Shown here: piece after piece, positions 35,516-46,371 of the stretch
Layout: each line of letters begins with the position of its first letter
Position numbering within the stretch: the first letter of the stretch is position 1
From: Pontibacter mucosus
GTDB lineage: Bacteria; Bacteroidota; Bacteroidia; Cytophagales; Hymenobacteraceae
DNA length: 64,000 bases
Reading direction: 5' to 3'
Assembly: GCF_003054055.1 (NCBI RefSeq)
Contig: NZ_QBKI01000002.1
Location: forward strand, 62,001 to 126,000
Position numbers and translations under genes: made by a program
The notes under the pieces: generated by a model
Database searches by the model: none
What the model was told of the DNA's origin: nothing
What the model saw: only the letters and a program-made list of their open reading frames with translations

Positions 35516-36049
35516 ATGGCTACAACAAGGTGGGTAACAGACCCAATGCACAGCGAAGTACAGTTTAAGGTAAAGCACCTGATGATCACGACAGTGACAG
35601 GCTACTTCGGACATTTTAACGTGGAGGTAGAGACCGAGGATGATGACTTTACCAAAGCTTCCAAGATCCTGTTTACGGCGGATGTGGACTCCATCAGCAC
35701 CAACAACGAGCAGCGCGACACGCACCTGAAGTCGGCAGACTTTTTTGATGCGGCCAGCCATGGGCAGGTAAAGTATGAGGGCAAAAACTTTGAGAAGGTA
35801 GGGGAGAACGAGTATAAACTTCATGGCGACCTCACCATCCGCGGTACCACCAAGCCTGTAACCGTGAATGTGGAGTTCGGAGGCATTGTGGTAGACCCCT
35901 ACGGGCAGACCAAGGCCGGCTTTACCGTAACCGGTAAAATAAACCGCAAGGACTATGGCCTGATGTGGGATGCCGTGACAGAGGCCGGCAGCGTGGTGGT
36001 AAGCGATGAGATAAAGCTAAACTGCGAAATACAGCTGGTGAAACAGTAG
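35516..36049 (+). CDS. YceI-family lipocalin-like protein, copy 1
   Basis: A 177-residue protein of the YceI family, a beta-barrel that binds isoprenoid-type lipids. MATTRWVTDPMHSEVQFKVK, then HLMITTVTGYF, FTADVDSISTNNEQRDTHLK, LHGDLTIRGTTKPVTVNVEF and NRKDYGLMW are all diagnostic. There is no signal peptide, so this form is cytoplasmic. The ATG 35516 is chosen because the fold begins at once; the upstream frame has no conserved residues. A close paralogue with the same length lies at 61068-61601 (minus). A hairpin follows at 36082-36126. Confidence 0.9.
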   Translation: MATTRWVTDPMHSEVQFKVKHLMITTVTGYFGHFNVEVETEDDDFTKASKILFTADVDSISTNNEQRDTHLKSADFFDAASHGQVKYEGKNFEKVGENEYKLHGDLTIRGTTKPVTVNVEFGGIVVDPYGQTKAGFTVTGKINRKDYGLMWDAVTEAGSVVVSDEIKLNCEIQLVKQ

Positions 36050-36081
36050 GCGAAAGTATAAACCACACTTTCGGGAAGTAT

Positions 36082-36126
36082 AAAGTATAAAGCTCCGGGC
36101 GCACGACTTAGGAGCTTTTATACTTT
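36082..36126 (+). terminator. Terminator whose arms contain AAGTATA and TATACTT
   Basis: AAAGTATAAAGCTCC (36082-36096) pairs with GGAGCTTTTATACTTT (36111-36126) with one bulged base. The T-run is part of the distal arm. The window heptamer thus forms the lower stem. The rest of the spacer to 36419 has no clear feature; an 85-codon minus frame at 36108-36365 is not called. Confidence 0.6.
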
Positions 36127-36419
36127 CCCGGGGCCTTAGTTCCTGCTTTGGCTCTGGGCAACGTATAGCAGGTATAACCTATAGCCACTGCCCCGACAGC
36201 ACGTGTCAGCTTTTTCGAAAAACAGTTGCGCTTTAGAAGCAGCTGGCGAAACCCGGCTGATGACGAAATAAGGGATTGATGCAGCCATTTGCTGAAACTT
36301 TCGTTGTCGGAGGAGTGGCGTGGGGCAATTGCCATTTGCCCCGGCAAAACAGGACGACGCATCATTATTTCTTACATCACTGGCATATGCACACGTATAG
36401 CAGGCAGATGCCCTAAAAC

Positions 36420-38186
36420 ATGAGCAGGTTAAACCGTTATCAACTGGCGTTTTTAAAATGGCGAAAGAAGCAGAGCAACAACCGTGTGATGCCTTTTGTG
36501 TTGAGCGTGGTGGTCGGCTCTATTGTCGGGCTCTCCGCCATACTTATTAAAACCATTATTTTTTACATAGAGCAGTATGCGGTGTACTTTGCGCCCAAGT
36601 TGCTATACTTTCTGCTGCCGCTTATCGGTTTCCTGCTCGTAACGTTCATCAACCGGAACATCTTTAAGAAAACGGCCTACTTTGGCGGCGCGCGCCACGT
36701 GATAGACGCCATTGAGAACCACTCTTCCATTATCAAGCTGCGGCTGGTGTACTCTAAGTTCGTCACCACGGGCCTGACCATTGGTTTTGGCGGCAGCTCC
36801 GGGGTGGAGGCGGCCATTATCTCCAGCGGGGCGGCGGTGGGCTCCAACGTGGGGCGTTTTCTGGGGCTGGGCTACCGGCTGCGCACCCTGCTGATCGGGT
36901 GTGGCGTGGCGGCGGGCATCTCGGCGGTGTACAACGCGCCCATGGGAGGCTTCATTTTTGCCCTCGAAACCATACTGCCGGAGTTTACGCCCACCCTGCT
37001 GATACCCTTGCTGGTGGCGGCGGCGGCCGGTAAGATCCTGTTCGAGTTTATCATGGGCGAGCACCTGCGCTTCCAGGTACCCCTCACCGACTTTACCTAT
37101 GAGCAGATTCCATTGATTGTACTGCTGGGCGTGCTGGGCTACCTGATGTCCAATTACCTGCTCAAGACCTACAGCTATTGCGCCATGTACCTGTCGCGGA
37201 TAAAGAATGCATACATGCGGGCGCTGATAGGGGGCATCACGCTGGGCTGCATCATCTACCTGCTGCCGCCCATGTATGGCGAGGGGTACGTGAGTATAAA
37301 CGCCTTGCTCAACAACGAGGAACGCTCGCTTTTTGTCAACTCCCCGCTGGCGGTGCTGCCGAATACCGTGTGGTTCAACCTCTTCTTCTTTTCGCTGATA
37401 ACACTGGCCAAGCCCATCAGCACGGGTATCTGCGTTAACTCAGGCGGTGAGGGCGGGTACTTTGCCCCCTCCATCATCACGGGAGGCTTGATGGGTTTTC
37501 TATTTTACAAGGTGGCGGAACTGGTTTTCCCGTTTTATGAGCTCAACCAGGCAACGTACATCTTCCTGGGCATGGCCAGTGTGTTTGCCTGCATCATGAA
37601 CGCCCCGGTGACAGCCATCTTCCTTGTGGCGGAGATTACGCAGAGCTACCAGTTGTTTGTGCCGCTGATGCTGGTGTGCGCGGTTTCCTATTTCCTGAAG
37701 TATTACATCGAGAACCTGAGCCGCAACGTGGTGCAGCCCAAGGGCCAGAGCAAGGCGCTGCGTGTGGATCGCATCCTGTTAAACCAGCTGAACATTAAGC
37801 AACTGGTGGAGGACGGCGGTTCGGCGGTGACGGAGGACGCCGCGTTCCGGGAGGTGGTGGAGAGCTTCGCCAAGTCAAACAAGGACGTGCTGCAGGTGCT
37901 CGATGAGAAGGGCATGCTCAAAGGCATCATCACCCTGAACGACTTCCGGCAGCGGCTCGGGGACACTTCTAATTACGACACCATACAGGCCCGCGACCTG
38001 ATGCATCCGCCCGAGGCTGTGGTGGAGATAGACGAGCCCGCTGCCGAGGTGCTCGATAAGTTCGATACCCATAAGTTGTGGTCGTTGCCGGTGGTGCGGA
38101 AAGGCAAGTTTAAGGGCTTCATTTCCAAGAGCCGCCTGCTGACGCAGTACCGCAAGGAGCTGACCAAGGTGAACAGGTTTTTCTGA
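36420..38186 (+). CDS. CLC family chloride channel/transporter with CBS domains
   Basis: A 588-residue membrane protein. Residues about 25-430 form the CLC core. GGSSGVEAAI (124-133) holds the gating Glu (Glu130) in GVEAA, the equivalent of GREGP. GISAVYNAPMGGFIFALE and GGEGGYFAPSIITGG are the other ion-path motifs, and the serine-containing GSGIP region is replaced by ARHVIDAIEN near 92-100. Residues about 450-570 make a CBS pair (VLDEKGMLKGIITLNDFRQR, VVRKGKFKGFISKSRLL), which often binds adenine nucleotides. Whether it is a channel or a H+/Cl- exchanger cannot be decided. Confidence 0.9.
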   Translation: MSRLNRYQLAFLKWRKKQSNNRVMPFVLSVVVGSIVGLSAILIKTIIFYIEQYAVYFAPKLLYFLLPLIGFLLVTFINRNIFKKTAYFGGARHVIDAIENHSSIIKLRLVYSKFVTTGLTIGFGGSSGVEAAIISSGAAVGSNVGRFLGLGYRLRTLLIGCGVAAGISAVYNAPMGGFIFALETILPEFTPTLLIPLLVAAAAGKILFEFIMGEHLRFQVPLTDFTYEQIPLIVLLGVLGYLMSNYLLKTYSYCAMYLSRIKNAYMRALIGGITLGCIIYLLPPMYGEGYVSINALLNNEERSLFVNSPLAVLPNTVWFNLFFFSLITLAKPISTGICVNSGGEGGYFAPSIITGGLMGFLFYKVAELVFPFYELNQATYIFLGMASVFACIMNAPVTAIFLVAEITQSYQLFVPLMLVCAVSYFLKYYIENLSRNVVQPKGQSKALRVDRILLNQLNIKQLVEDGGSAVTEDAAFREVVESFAKSNKDVLQVLDEKGMLKGIITLNDFRQRLGDTSNYDTIQARDLMHPPEAVVEIDEPAAEVLDKFDTHKLWSLPVVRKGKFKGFISKSRLLTQYRKELTKVNRFF

Positions 38187-38370
38187 CGGATATTTTGGAG
38201 GATGGCCATACCTGGCCGTGCGGCTTAGGTAGCCGGCACCGGAGAGAAAAGCCGTTTTCTGCTATATAGGAGCGGTTTTTCTCTGAAAAAAGCGGATAGC
38301 CATAACAATAGCGGCGGATACTGCGTTTGAACTGGAATAATAACAATAACTCTAAATCAGAATATAAACT

Positions 38371-38646
38371 ATGGATGCAAACGATCTAAAAAGAAAAGCA
38401 GATTCAATGAACCCACAGAAAGAAGAAGGTCCCGTAGCCGCAGCAATAGAAGAGTATACCGCCCGTATACCGTCTGATATGTACCTATGGGCTGCCCTGG
38501 GTTCTATGGCAATTTCTGCCACGCTTAAAGTAATGAAAAAAGACGAGGAGGCACTGTTTGTAGGCCAGTGGGCCCCATCATTCCTGCTGCTGGGAGTGTA
38601 TAACAAACTGGTAAAGCAACTTGGCAAAGACAAGTATAAGTCTTAG
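38371..38646 (+). CDS. Small two-helix membrane protein, unknown
   Basis: A 91-residue protein. A polar N-terminal third (MDANDLKRKADSMNPQKEEG) is followed by two hydrophobic stretches (about residues 45-56 and 67-79) in DMYLWAALGSMAISATLKVM and GQWAPSFLLLGVYNKLV, then a Lys-rich end. No family recognised. Good ATG, coding composition and a strong terminator right after it support that it is real. It is isolated between the CLC gene and the convergent BrkB gene. Confidence 0.68.
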   Translation: MDANDLKRKADSMNPQKEEGPVAAAIEEYTARIPSDMYLWAALGSMAISATLKVMKKDEEALFVGQWAPSFLLLGVYNKLVKQLGKDKYKS

Positions 38647-38660
38647 AATTTATCCCCATC

Positions 38661-38705
38661 TATACACAAAAAGAGGAGGCTAGCTGCTTCCTCTTTTTGT
38701 GTATA
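38661..38705. terminator. Perfect 17-bp bidirectional terminator
   Basis: TATACACAAAAAGAGGA (38661-38677) and its exact complement TCCTCTTTTTGTGTATA (38689-38705), 11-base loop. It serves the small membrane protein gene and the convergent BrkB gene. Confidence 0.9.
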
Positions 38706-38710
38706 GGGGC

Positions 38711-39625
38711 TTAGCTTTCGTCAGGCTCCCGCTGGCTTACCCGCTTATACTTTATGGCAATCTTCGATGGGGCGATGGCGCGCTTATGGTAGTCGGCATA
38801 GGCCTTGGTCACTTCGGCACCCAGCATGAGGATGACAGCGGAGTAAAACACCCACAGCAACAGCACCACAAGCGAACCGGCTGTGGCATAGATGCCTGTA
38901 ATCTTCACGTTCTCCAGTATCAGGTTAATCACCTCCTTGCCGAACAGGAAAAGCACCGAGGTGATAATGCCGCCAGAGAGCGCATTTTTCCAGCCTACCT
39001 GCGCATCCGGAAGCACTTTGTGTATAGCCGTGAAAAACATCAGCATCATCAGGATATTAAAGGCCGTGTTGATGGTGCGAATGGCAGGGCTCAGATACTC
39101 CTCAAACAGATCCTGCAACTGCTCGCTGTAAATGCTCAGCACCATGTCCAGCAAAATACTGGTCATAAACAGGAAGCCGAGGCTGGCCACAACCAGTAGG
39201 GTGGGCACCCTGTGCTTTAGCAGGGTCAGGTAGTTTACCTGGTGCTTTACCCTTACCTGCCACACCGCGTTAAGCGCTTTCTGAACAATAAAAAAGATGA
39301 TCGTGGCGCTCTTGATAATCACGGCCAGGCCAATGACGATGCCCCAGAAGCTGACCGGAATCTCCGTCAGGTTGGCCAGCACCTCGCTTACCTGTGCAGC
39401 TGCTTCCCGGCTTATCAGTTCCTCTATGTGCTTTACCAGTTTCTGCTGCACGGCATCCTCCGTAAAAAAGAGAGAGCCGAAAAATGACAGGAAAATAAGT
39501 ATGGCCGGCAACGAGAATATGGTGAAGAAGGCGATGGCGGCGCTATACACAATAGGCTCGCCTTGCTGAAAGTTCTTTTTGGATTCCTTAAGTATTTGCC
39601 AGCTTGTCTGCAGGAGCGTCTTCAA
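38711..39625 (-). CDS. YihY/BrkB family membrane protein
   Basis: A 304-residue inner membrane protein with six hydrophobic segments. GEPIVYSAAIAFFTIFSLPA (about residues 21-40) and the late segment TAGSLVVLLLWVFYSAVILM followed by LGAEVTKAYA are the conserved ends of the YihY/BrkB family (once wrongly called ribonuclease BN). The physiological role is not known. Its start (39625) faces the divergent metalloprotease-like gene 198 bases away. Confidence 0.9.
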   Translation of the reverse strand: MKTLLQTSWQILKESKKNFQQGEPIVYSAAIAFFTIFSLPAILIFLSFFGSLFFTEDAVQQKLVKHIEELISREAAAQVSEVLANLTEIPVSFWGIVIGLAVIIKSATIIFFIVQKALNAVWQVRVKHQVNYLTLLKHRVPTLLVVASLGFLFMTSILLDMVLSIYSEQLQDLFEEYLSPAIRTINTAFNILMMLMFFTAIHKVLPDAQVGWKNALSGGIITSVLFLFGKEVINLILENVKITGIYATAGSLVVLLLWVFYSAVILMLGAEVTKAYADYHKRAIAPSKIAIKYKRVSQREPDES

Positions 39626-39823
39626 TCGTTTTGCGTTTGGTAAGGACTAATTTAACGCGCAGGCGCCCGGCAGGTTCTCGCTTTGTGCGGCAGGAAAAAA
39701 GGAATTTGAGAGCAGGCGGTAAGGCTGGTTACACGTTACAGCGCCCTATCGGAAAACAGCCTTCCGGCAAGTATGGCAGGCGCCACTCCGGAACAATCCT
39801 GCCGGGAAACGTAACAGATAACA

Positions 39824-40504
39824 ATGTTTGGTATCAACGATATTCCCAAATTCTTTCTGGCCTTCTTCCTCGTGCTCCCGATCATCTCTTTTATCCACGA
39901 GGCAGGCCACGTGTTTTTTGCCTGGCTGATGGGGGGCAGAAACATCAAAGTAACCGTGGGCACCGGAGATGTGCTCTTCCGCGTGGGCATGCTGGAAGTA
40001 CACAAATATTACTTCTGGTACGGCCTCTGCTCTTTCGACAACCTGCGGCGCAACCACCGTCTGGCAAATATTCTCATCTTTTTGGGAGGAGTGCTGTTTA
40101 ACGCAGCATCGACGCTTGTTGCGATGTACCTGGTGGAGGAAGAGGTGGTGGAGCCTGGTATGCTAACGTACCAGTTTACCTACTTCTCGATGTACTACAT
40201 TTTCTTTGCGCTGCTGCCCATGCCTTACCCCGATGGCACCTACAGCGACGGCAAAGTTATACTTGACTTGATCCGGAATAAGCCCCACATCCGGGAAAGC
40301 ATTTACCGCATTACGTGGGATAAGGAAAAGGATCAGTGGCAGGTGCTGGATCACAGTAAAACAGTTGTAGAGACTTTCAGGGAGGAGGAAGAGGCCCTGT
40401 CCAGGGCGCATGAGCTGGCACAACAAAATCGCCCCAGCCGCCTGATCAACACCAAAAGCGGCGAAGAAATGGAGGTATGCAACTACCCGCGGGTGCCGCT
40501 ATAA
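39824..40504 (+). CDS. Site-2-protease-like (M50) membrane metalloprotein
   Basis: A 226-residue protein. Residues 9-35 contain FIHEAGHVFFAWLMGG, the zinc-binding HExxH within a hydrophobic segment as in intramembrane site-2 proteases. A second and third hydrophobic stretch follow (about 82-103 and 115-135), and LLPMPYPDGTYSDGKVIL (about 132-149) resembles the NPxPxDG third-ligand motif with its Asp. A hydrophilic tail of about 75 residues has no known domain. There is no PDZ domain. It could be a minimal M50 protease or an inactive relative; the substrate is unknown. Confidence 0.7.
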   Translation: MFGINDIPKFFLAFFLVLPIISFIHEAGHVFFAWLMGGRNIKVTVGTGDVLFRVGMLEVHKYYFWYGLCSFDNLRRNHRLANILIFLGGVLFNAASTLVAMYLVEEEVVEPGMLTYQFTYFSMYYIFFALLPMPYPDGTYSDGKVILDLIRNKPHIRESIYRITWDKEKDQWQVLDHSKTVVETFREEEEALSRAHELAQQNRPSRLINTKSGEEMEVCNYPRVPL

Positions 40505-40614
40505 GGCTCCCGGCATTTATACTTTGCCAGCATCCGAACAGGTTAATTTCCCGCCTTACACATCTACCTGCACCATGCTTCGTAGGTAAAGGCACCTAAA
40601 CCACTACTGATTCT

Positions 40615-41226
40615 ATGATTACAGCGATAGTTAGTTTTCTGGTGATGCTTAACCCTTTTGCCCTCTTCCTGTACCTGAAGCCTGTGATGAGCGACCTCTC
40701 GGATGAGGATTTTCGGTCTGTTTTTATCAAAGCCAGCAGTATCTCCTTCGGCATTTACCTGGTGTTTCTGCTGCTCGGCGACCTGGTGTTTCAGAAAGTG
40801 TTCCGCATCGACTTTGAGTCTTTCCGGATATTTGGCGGCGTGGTGCTGTTTTCCTTTGCGTACATCTTCATTGTGCAGGGCAAGAAAGCCTTTATTCAGA
40901 TAAAAGGCGACTTACACGACCTGGCCTCAGAAATTGCCCTGCCATTTATGGTGGGCGCAGGCACCATATCGCTCACGGTGCTGATGTCGGAGCAACTGGT
41001 GCTGTGGCAGGGGGTGGTTTCGCTGGTGATCATCATGCTGATAAACTTCGCCACGATTATGGGGCTTAAAAACATGCGCCGGGGCATGCGCTCCAAAAAG
41101 GTGCAGCTTGCCTTCGACAAGAACATGGAGCTGCTGCTGCGCATCAACGGTTTCTTCCTGGGCGCTATCGGCATCGACATGATCGTAACGGGCATACGAA
41201 ACTTAGTCACCACCGAGATGCTCTAG
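40615..41226 (+). CDS. MarC family membrane protein
   Basis: A 203-residue inner membrane protein with six hydrophobic segments. It begins SFLVMLNPFALFLYLKPV, the family start, with IALPFMVGAGTISLTVLM in the middle and MRINGFFLGAIGIDMIVTGI-type end (here LRINGFFLGAIGIDMIVTGI). MarC proteins (UPF0056) were once linked to multiple antibiotic resistance; their function is unproved. It is convergent with the universal stress protein gene. Confidence 0.9.
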   Translation: MITAIVSFLVMLNPFALFLYLKPVMSDLSDEDFRSVFIKASSISFGIYLVFLLLGDLVFQKVFRIDFESFRIFGGVVLFSFAYIFIVQGKKAFIQIKGDLHDLASEIALPFMVGAGTISLTVLMSEQLVLWQGVVSLVIIMLINFATIMGLKNMRRGMRSKKVQLAFDKNMELLLRINGFFLGAIGIDMIVTGIRNLVTTEML

Positions 41227-41249
41227 CAGATTCCTGGCTGCCGTTACCC

Positions 41250-42127
41250 TCAGGTCTTTTTTATCACCTCTCCAGAGTATACCAGCCAGAGCGGAATGTG
41301 GATGTCTGTGTTATACAGCTCGGTGGGCACACTGCCCAGGCTAAGCGAGGGCAGCGGGTTGTTGCCCTTCAGGCCCAGCACCAGCAGATCGTGGTGGCCC
41401 TTCTCCAGGTGCAGCGTGATGCGCTCGGCTATACTTTTGTTGGCGGCCCGCACTAAGGTATAGGGCACGCCGGCTATCTCCCGCTGGCGTTTCTGCAGGT
41501 CGGCAAACTTTGCCTTCACTATTTCCTCTGCTTTTCTGACAGCCTCGGCTTCTGAAATCAGCGGAAAAAACTGCGTTGGCAGCCGGTACACGTGCATGAT
41601 CTCCAGCTGTAACCCTAACTGGTCGGAGAGTTCTTTGCTGAGCCGGAGCGCGTGCACCGAGGTATCCGAAAAGTCTATCGGCACTAGCACCTTCCTGACG
41701 TTGAAGCTGGCCGTTTCGGGGAACACGAGCACGCTGCACGGAAGGATACGCAGCAGTTTGGTACCCAGGGCACCGGTGCTTTTGTCGCTCATCTTCTTGC
41801 CCAGCAGGGTAAGCTTTATGCCGTAGCGCTTCACCAGGTCGGCAAGTATAACCTCGGTGTTGGGCTCCTCGCTTACCAGTATCTCAAAATCGGCAGTGTT
41901 ACCAAACTGCTCGGCTACGATATCGGAAATGTTGCCCTCCACCTCCTGGCTCAGGTCTATGTCGCCGAGCATCTCCCGGAAATCGTCGGCGAGCTCGTAG
42001 AGGCGGATGTTGTGCACGAAGTATACTTTTCGCACCTGCAACCGCTCACAAATGGAGCGGGAAAAGGCAACCAGTTTCTCGTCTATGTCGCTCAGGTCGA
42101 GGCAGACCATCATGGCATCTATCGTAA

Positions 42128-42131
<4 letters not shown>
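41250..42131 (-). CDS. Universal stress protein with two Usp domains
   Basis: A 293-residue cytosolic protein with tandem Usp folds: residues about 1-140 and 145-290. The second keeps VRKVLVPIDFSDTSVHALRL at its start and LLVLGLKGNNPLPSLSLGSV near the end, the G-x2-G-x9-G(S/T) type ATP loop in degenerate form; the first is more divergent. Its ATG overlaps the stop of the BCCT transporter gene by four bases (ATGA), so the two are translationally coupled. In other bacteria Usp proteins coupled to osmolyte transporters restrain their activity (TeaD with TeaABC in Halomonas), a role that is plausible here. Confidence 0.87.
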
Positions 42132-43795
<1,664 letters not shown>

Positions 43796-43813
43796 GCATG
43801 TTGTTTTTAACTA

Positions 43814-44986
43814 TTAGAAATAGTACCCCATGTTAATATTGAAGCGCATGTGCCATTTGGTATCGCCTGGCGTGCCGGCGGCAAGGGCGTTCGTCCACTC
43901 AGGGCCTAACCAGGGTTGGTTGTAGCCAAAGGCGGCATCGGTGTAGATGTACATCGGGCCGGCCGTAAACAGCGCTCCCAGCACGTTCATGTGGGCGTTT
44001 TCGTAGCCGCTCACGCGCTTGTTATAGTAGCCATAGTTGTTGTAGATGTCGATGCCCTGCAGCAGCTTCGTATCAACAGGTATGTGGTAAGCGACACCGG
44101 CCGTGTATACTTCACCTTTGTTGGCTACATTGTAGTTGGCCCCGTACGCGCCCATCTCTACGTAGTCCAGGTTATTGTTTGCAGCATATTTGGGGTTAAA
44201 GCGATAGAGCATGGCCTGCAGCTTGACGTTCCAGGGGCTGTGGGCGGTCTTGTACTCGTAGTGTATGGCGCCTGCGTAGCGGGTGCCATTGCGCTCGGTG
44301 TCGAGGTTGTAAAGCAGACCGCCCTGCAGCGAGAAACCTACCTCATGTGCCAGGCTGTCGCCTAGCCGCCGGATCACCTTAAAGTCAAGCTGGTTGTTTT
44401 CTTTGTTGCGGCCGGTTACGTCGTAGGAGTATCGGTTCGGGCTGGGGTCGGTTAAAGCGAAGACGAACTCCTCGGCGCTTTTATAGTAGGCTGCCTGCCA
44501 CTGCCAGCGGCCCGCGTCATGGATATACTTTACGCCCATGTCGTGGTCATCCTCAAAGCCTATGTAGTAGGTAAGGTTGAAAAACCAGTTGTTGGAGTTG
44601 TACTGCTGGATGCCAAAGGGCACCTGGTTCAGCCCCACCTGTAGCTGCGATTGCTCCGAAAAGTCGTACTGGAACCAGGCCTGCTTCAGAAAAGAACCGC
44701 CGAAAGCCTGTGAGTAGTGGCGGAACTCGGCATTCAGTTTGATGCCCCTATACGCAGCCTCAGCGTTGATGCGGAACATGTCAAACCCGAAATCGCCGCC
44801 ACGGTCCAGTTGGTCTTCTTTCCAGGTAGAGAGGTTATAGTTAAAGCGCACGGCCCCCCCTAGTTTCAGGTATGGCTTCTCCTCAGGCTTCTCCTCCGGG
44901 TACTGCGCCAGGCAGGCGATGTGTAGCAGCAGGAAGAGGGGCAGGCATATAAGTATCCGTTGTGGTAAAGTTACTTTCAAAGGCAC
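43814..44986 (-). CDS. Outer membrane porin, phosphate-selective/carbohydrate porin type
   Basis: A 390-residue outer membrane protein: Leu-rich signal peptide ending near CLAQ (residue 27), then a long beta-rich region with many aromatic strand ends (FRINAEAAYRGIKLNAEFRH, FQYDFSEQSQLQVGLNQVPF) and a C-terminal Phe (NINMGYYF). The arrangement matches 16-strand porin-like proteins of the OprO/P or carbohydrate-selective kind. As first gene of the porin-BCCT-Usp operon it probably passes the same osmolyte across the outer membrane; that is inference from position. Confidence 0.78.
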   Translation of the reverse strand: MPLKVTLPQRILICLPLFLLLHIACLAQYPEEKPEEKPYLKLGGAVRFNYNLSTWKEDQLDRGGDFGFDMFRINAEAAYRGIKLNAEFRHYSQAFGGSFLKQAWFQYDFSEQSQLQVGLNQVPFGIQQYNSNNWFFNLTYYIGFEDDHDMGVKYIHDAGRWQWQAAYYKSAEEFVFALTDPSPNRYSYDVTGRNKENNQLDFKVIRRLGDSLAHEVGFSLQGGLLYNLDTERNGTRYAGAIHYEYKTAHSPWNVKLQAMLYRFNPKYAANNNLDYVEMGAYGANYNVANKGEVYTAGVAYHIPVDTKLLQGIDIYNNYGYYNKRVSGYENAHMNVLGALFTAGPMYIYTDAAFGYNQPWLGPEWTNALAAGTPGDTKWHMRFNINMGYYF

Positions 44987-45298
44987 CTCAGCTGTATTGT
45001 GTACAACTATACTTATGACGGTGCGAGATAGTAAAAGTTACTTTGGGTGAAGAACTGAGGGGTAGGAGGTAGCAAGGGTTATACTTTGGCGGAGGCGGGC
45101 CGCAGGAGGCGATGGCATGGCTAAGGCCTTGGTACAGATGCCTTAACCACCGGCGCTGCTTTGCCTGCATCATGAAACGCTGCCTTCACGCAATATGCGC
45201 ATTCTGCTGGGCAGGCTATGTTATATTTTGCCGGAGTAAGCGTAAGTACTATCGTATTATGTAAGAAAATATGTGAGACAAACTTACCTGCAAGAACT

Positions 45299-45691
45299 AT
45301 GGAAACAACCGCAAAAAGCATTGGCGCCGAAATCAGGCGCGCCAACGAAAAGTTTATGGAGGCCTTTGCCGAGGGAAACGCCGCCGTTATCGCCGATTTG
45401 TATACCGACGAGGGGATGCTGCTGCCCGCAGGTATGGAGGCTCTTAGTGGCAAGCTGGCTGTGCAGGAGTTTTGGCGAGGTGCCATGCGTATGGGCATAA
45501 AAAGCGTAAAGCTGGAAACGGTGGAAGTACAACCCTGTGAAAACACGGCCATCGAGATGGGGAACTATACCCTGAGCGGAGAGGGTGGCGCGATGCTAGA
45601 CAAAGGCAAGTATATCGTTATCTGGCACAGGCAGGATGGGGAGTGGAAGCTGCACAGAGACATCTGGAACACCAACCTGAGTACCCGCTAA
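45299..45691 (+). CDS. SnoaL-like/DUF4440 small domain protein, SgcJ type
   Basis: A 130-residue protein with the cone-shaped NTF2/SnoaL fold: SIGAEIRRANEKFMEAFAEG at the start, AAVIADLYTDEGMLLPAGME in the middle, IVIWHRQDGEWKLHRDIWNT near the end. Family members are ketosteroid-isomerase-like or act as small-ligand binders; no enzyme can be named. No signal peptide. ATG 45299 was selected since the fold begins there. Confidence 0.8.
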   Translation: METTAKSIGAEIRRANEKFMEAFAEGNAAVIADLYTDEGMLLPAGMEALSGKLAVQEFWRGAMRMGIKSVKLETVEVQPCENTAIEMGNYTLSGEGGAMLDKGKYIVIWHRQDGEWKLHRDIWNTNLSTR

Positions 45692-45816
45692 AGTATAGAG
45701 TCTCTGCCAACATTATACTTGCAGGGCCTTTATACTTTAGTAAAGGGAAAGTATAAATACCCGCATTGACTCAAAAATTAGCCTAACTTGTGGCGTGTAA
45801 GTGTATTACAGATAGT

Positions 45817-46269
45817 ATGGGAACCACCGAAAGCTCAGGAGTTAGTGCGAAGGAAGTCTTAAGAAATGATTTTGTGGTGGTGCGCTACGCCGTGGCCGAC
45901 GCGCTGCTGTTAATTGATTGGAACAGACAAATTGAGCCGGAGGAACGCCAGGCTGCTTTCCTGTGGTGTATTCAGTTTTCAGTGGATGAACAGGTAAAAA
46001 ACTGGTTGATTAACGACGAGGAAATTTTCATCATCACCTCCGAAGAAAGGGAATGGGTAAGCCATACGTTCACACGCCTGGCCGCTGAAGCCGGCATCCG
46101 TAAAGTAGCGGTATATGTGCCGGAGTATTTTTACAGCCACCTCCTGACCCTGACAGGCTTCACGCAGGATGCCCAGCAAATTTACGAGCAGCTAGGCGTT
46201 ACAGAGCACGAGGTATTCACAGATTACGACATGGCGCTCACCTGGCTACGAACTTCTCCGCAAGTATAA
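45817..46269 (+). CDS. STAS/SpoIIAA-like cytosolic protein
   Basis: A 150-residue hydrophilic protein with alternating strands and helices (FVVVRYAVADALLLIDWNRQ, VKNWLINDEEIFIITSEERE, GIRKVAVYVPEYFYSHLLTL). The pattern is like the SpoIIAA-like/STAS-like proteins common in Bacteroidota. No catalytic motif. The ATG 45817 is preferred to the GTG 27 bases upstream. It is convergent with the peptidase gene across a bidirectional terminator. The function is unknown. Confidence 0.65.
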   Translation: MGTTESSGVSAKEVLRNDFVVVRYAVADALLLIDWNRQIEPEERQAAFLWCIQFSVDEQVKNWLINDEEIFIITSEEREWVSHTFTRLAAEAGIRKVAVYVPEYFYSHLLTLTGFTQDAQQIYEQLGVTEHEVFTDYDMALTWLRTSPQV

Positions 46270-46291
46270 GAATGCGGTTTTATCAAAGAAA

Positions 46292-46324
46292 AAGGCCCTG
46301 CAAGCATTACGCTTGCAGGGCCTT
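46292..46324. terminator. Bidirectional terminator
   Basis: AAGGCCCTGCAAGC (46292-46305) pairs exactly with GCTTGCAGGGCCTT (46311-46324), 5-base loop; A-run on the left and CGTTTT on the right. It lies between the STAS-like and M3 peptidase genes. Confidence 0.88.
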
Positions 46325-46371
46325 CGTTTTAAACTGCGCGGCAAAGTATAGCCTATACCCGCGCAGGTGTT

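Noticed and set aside
36108..36365. 85-codon minus frame between yceI and the CLC gene
   Set aside because: Codon use is unlike neighbours and its end overlaps the yceI terminator. It could be a small orphan gene but I cannot support it.
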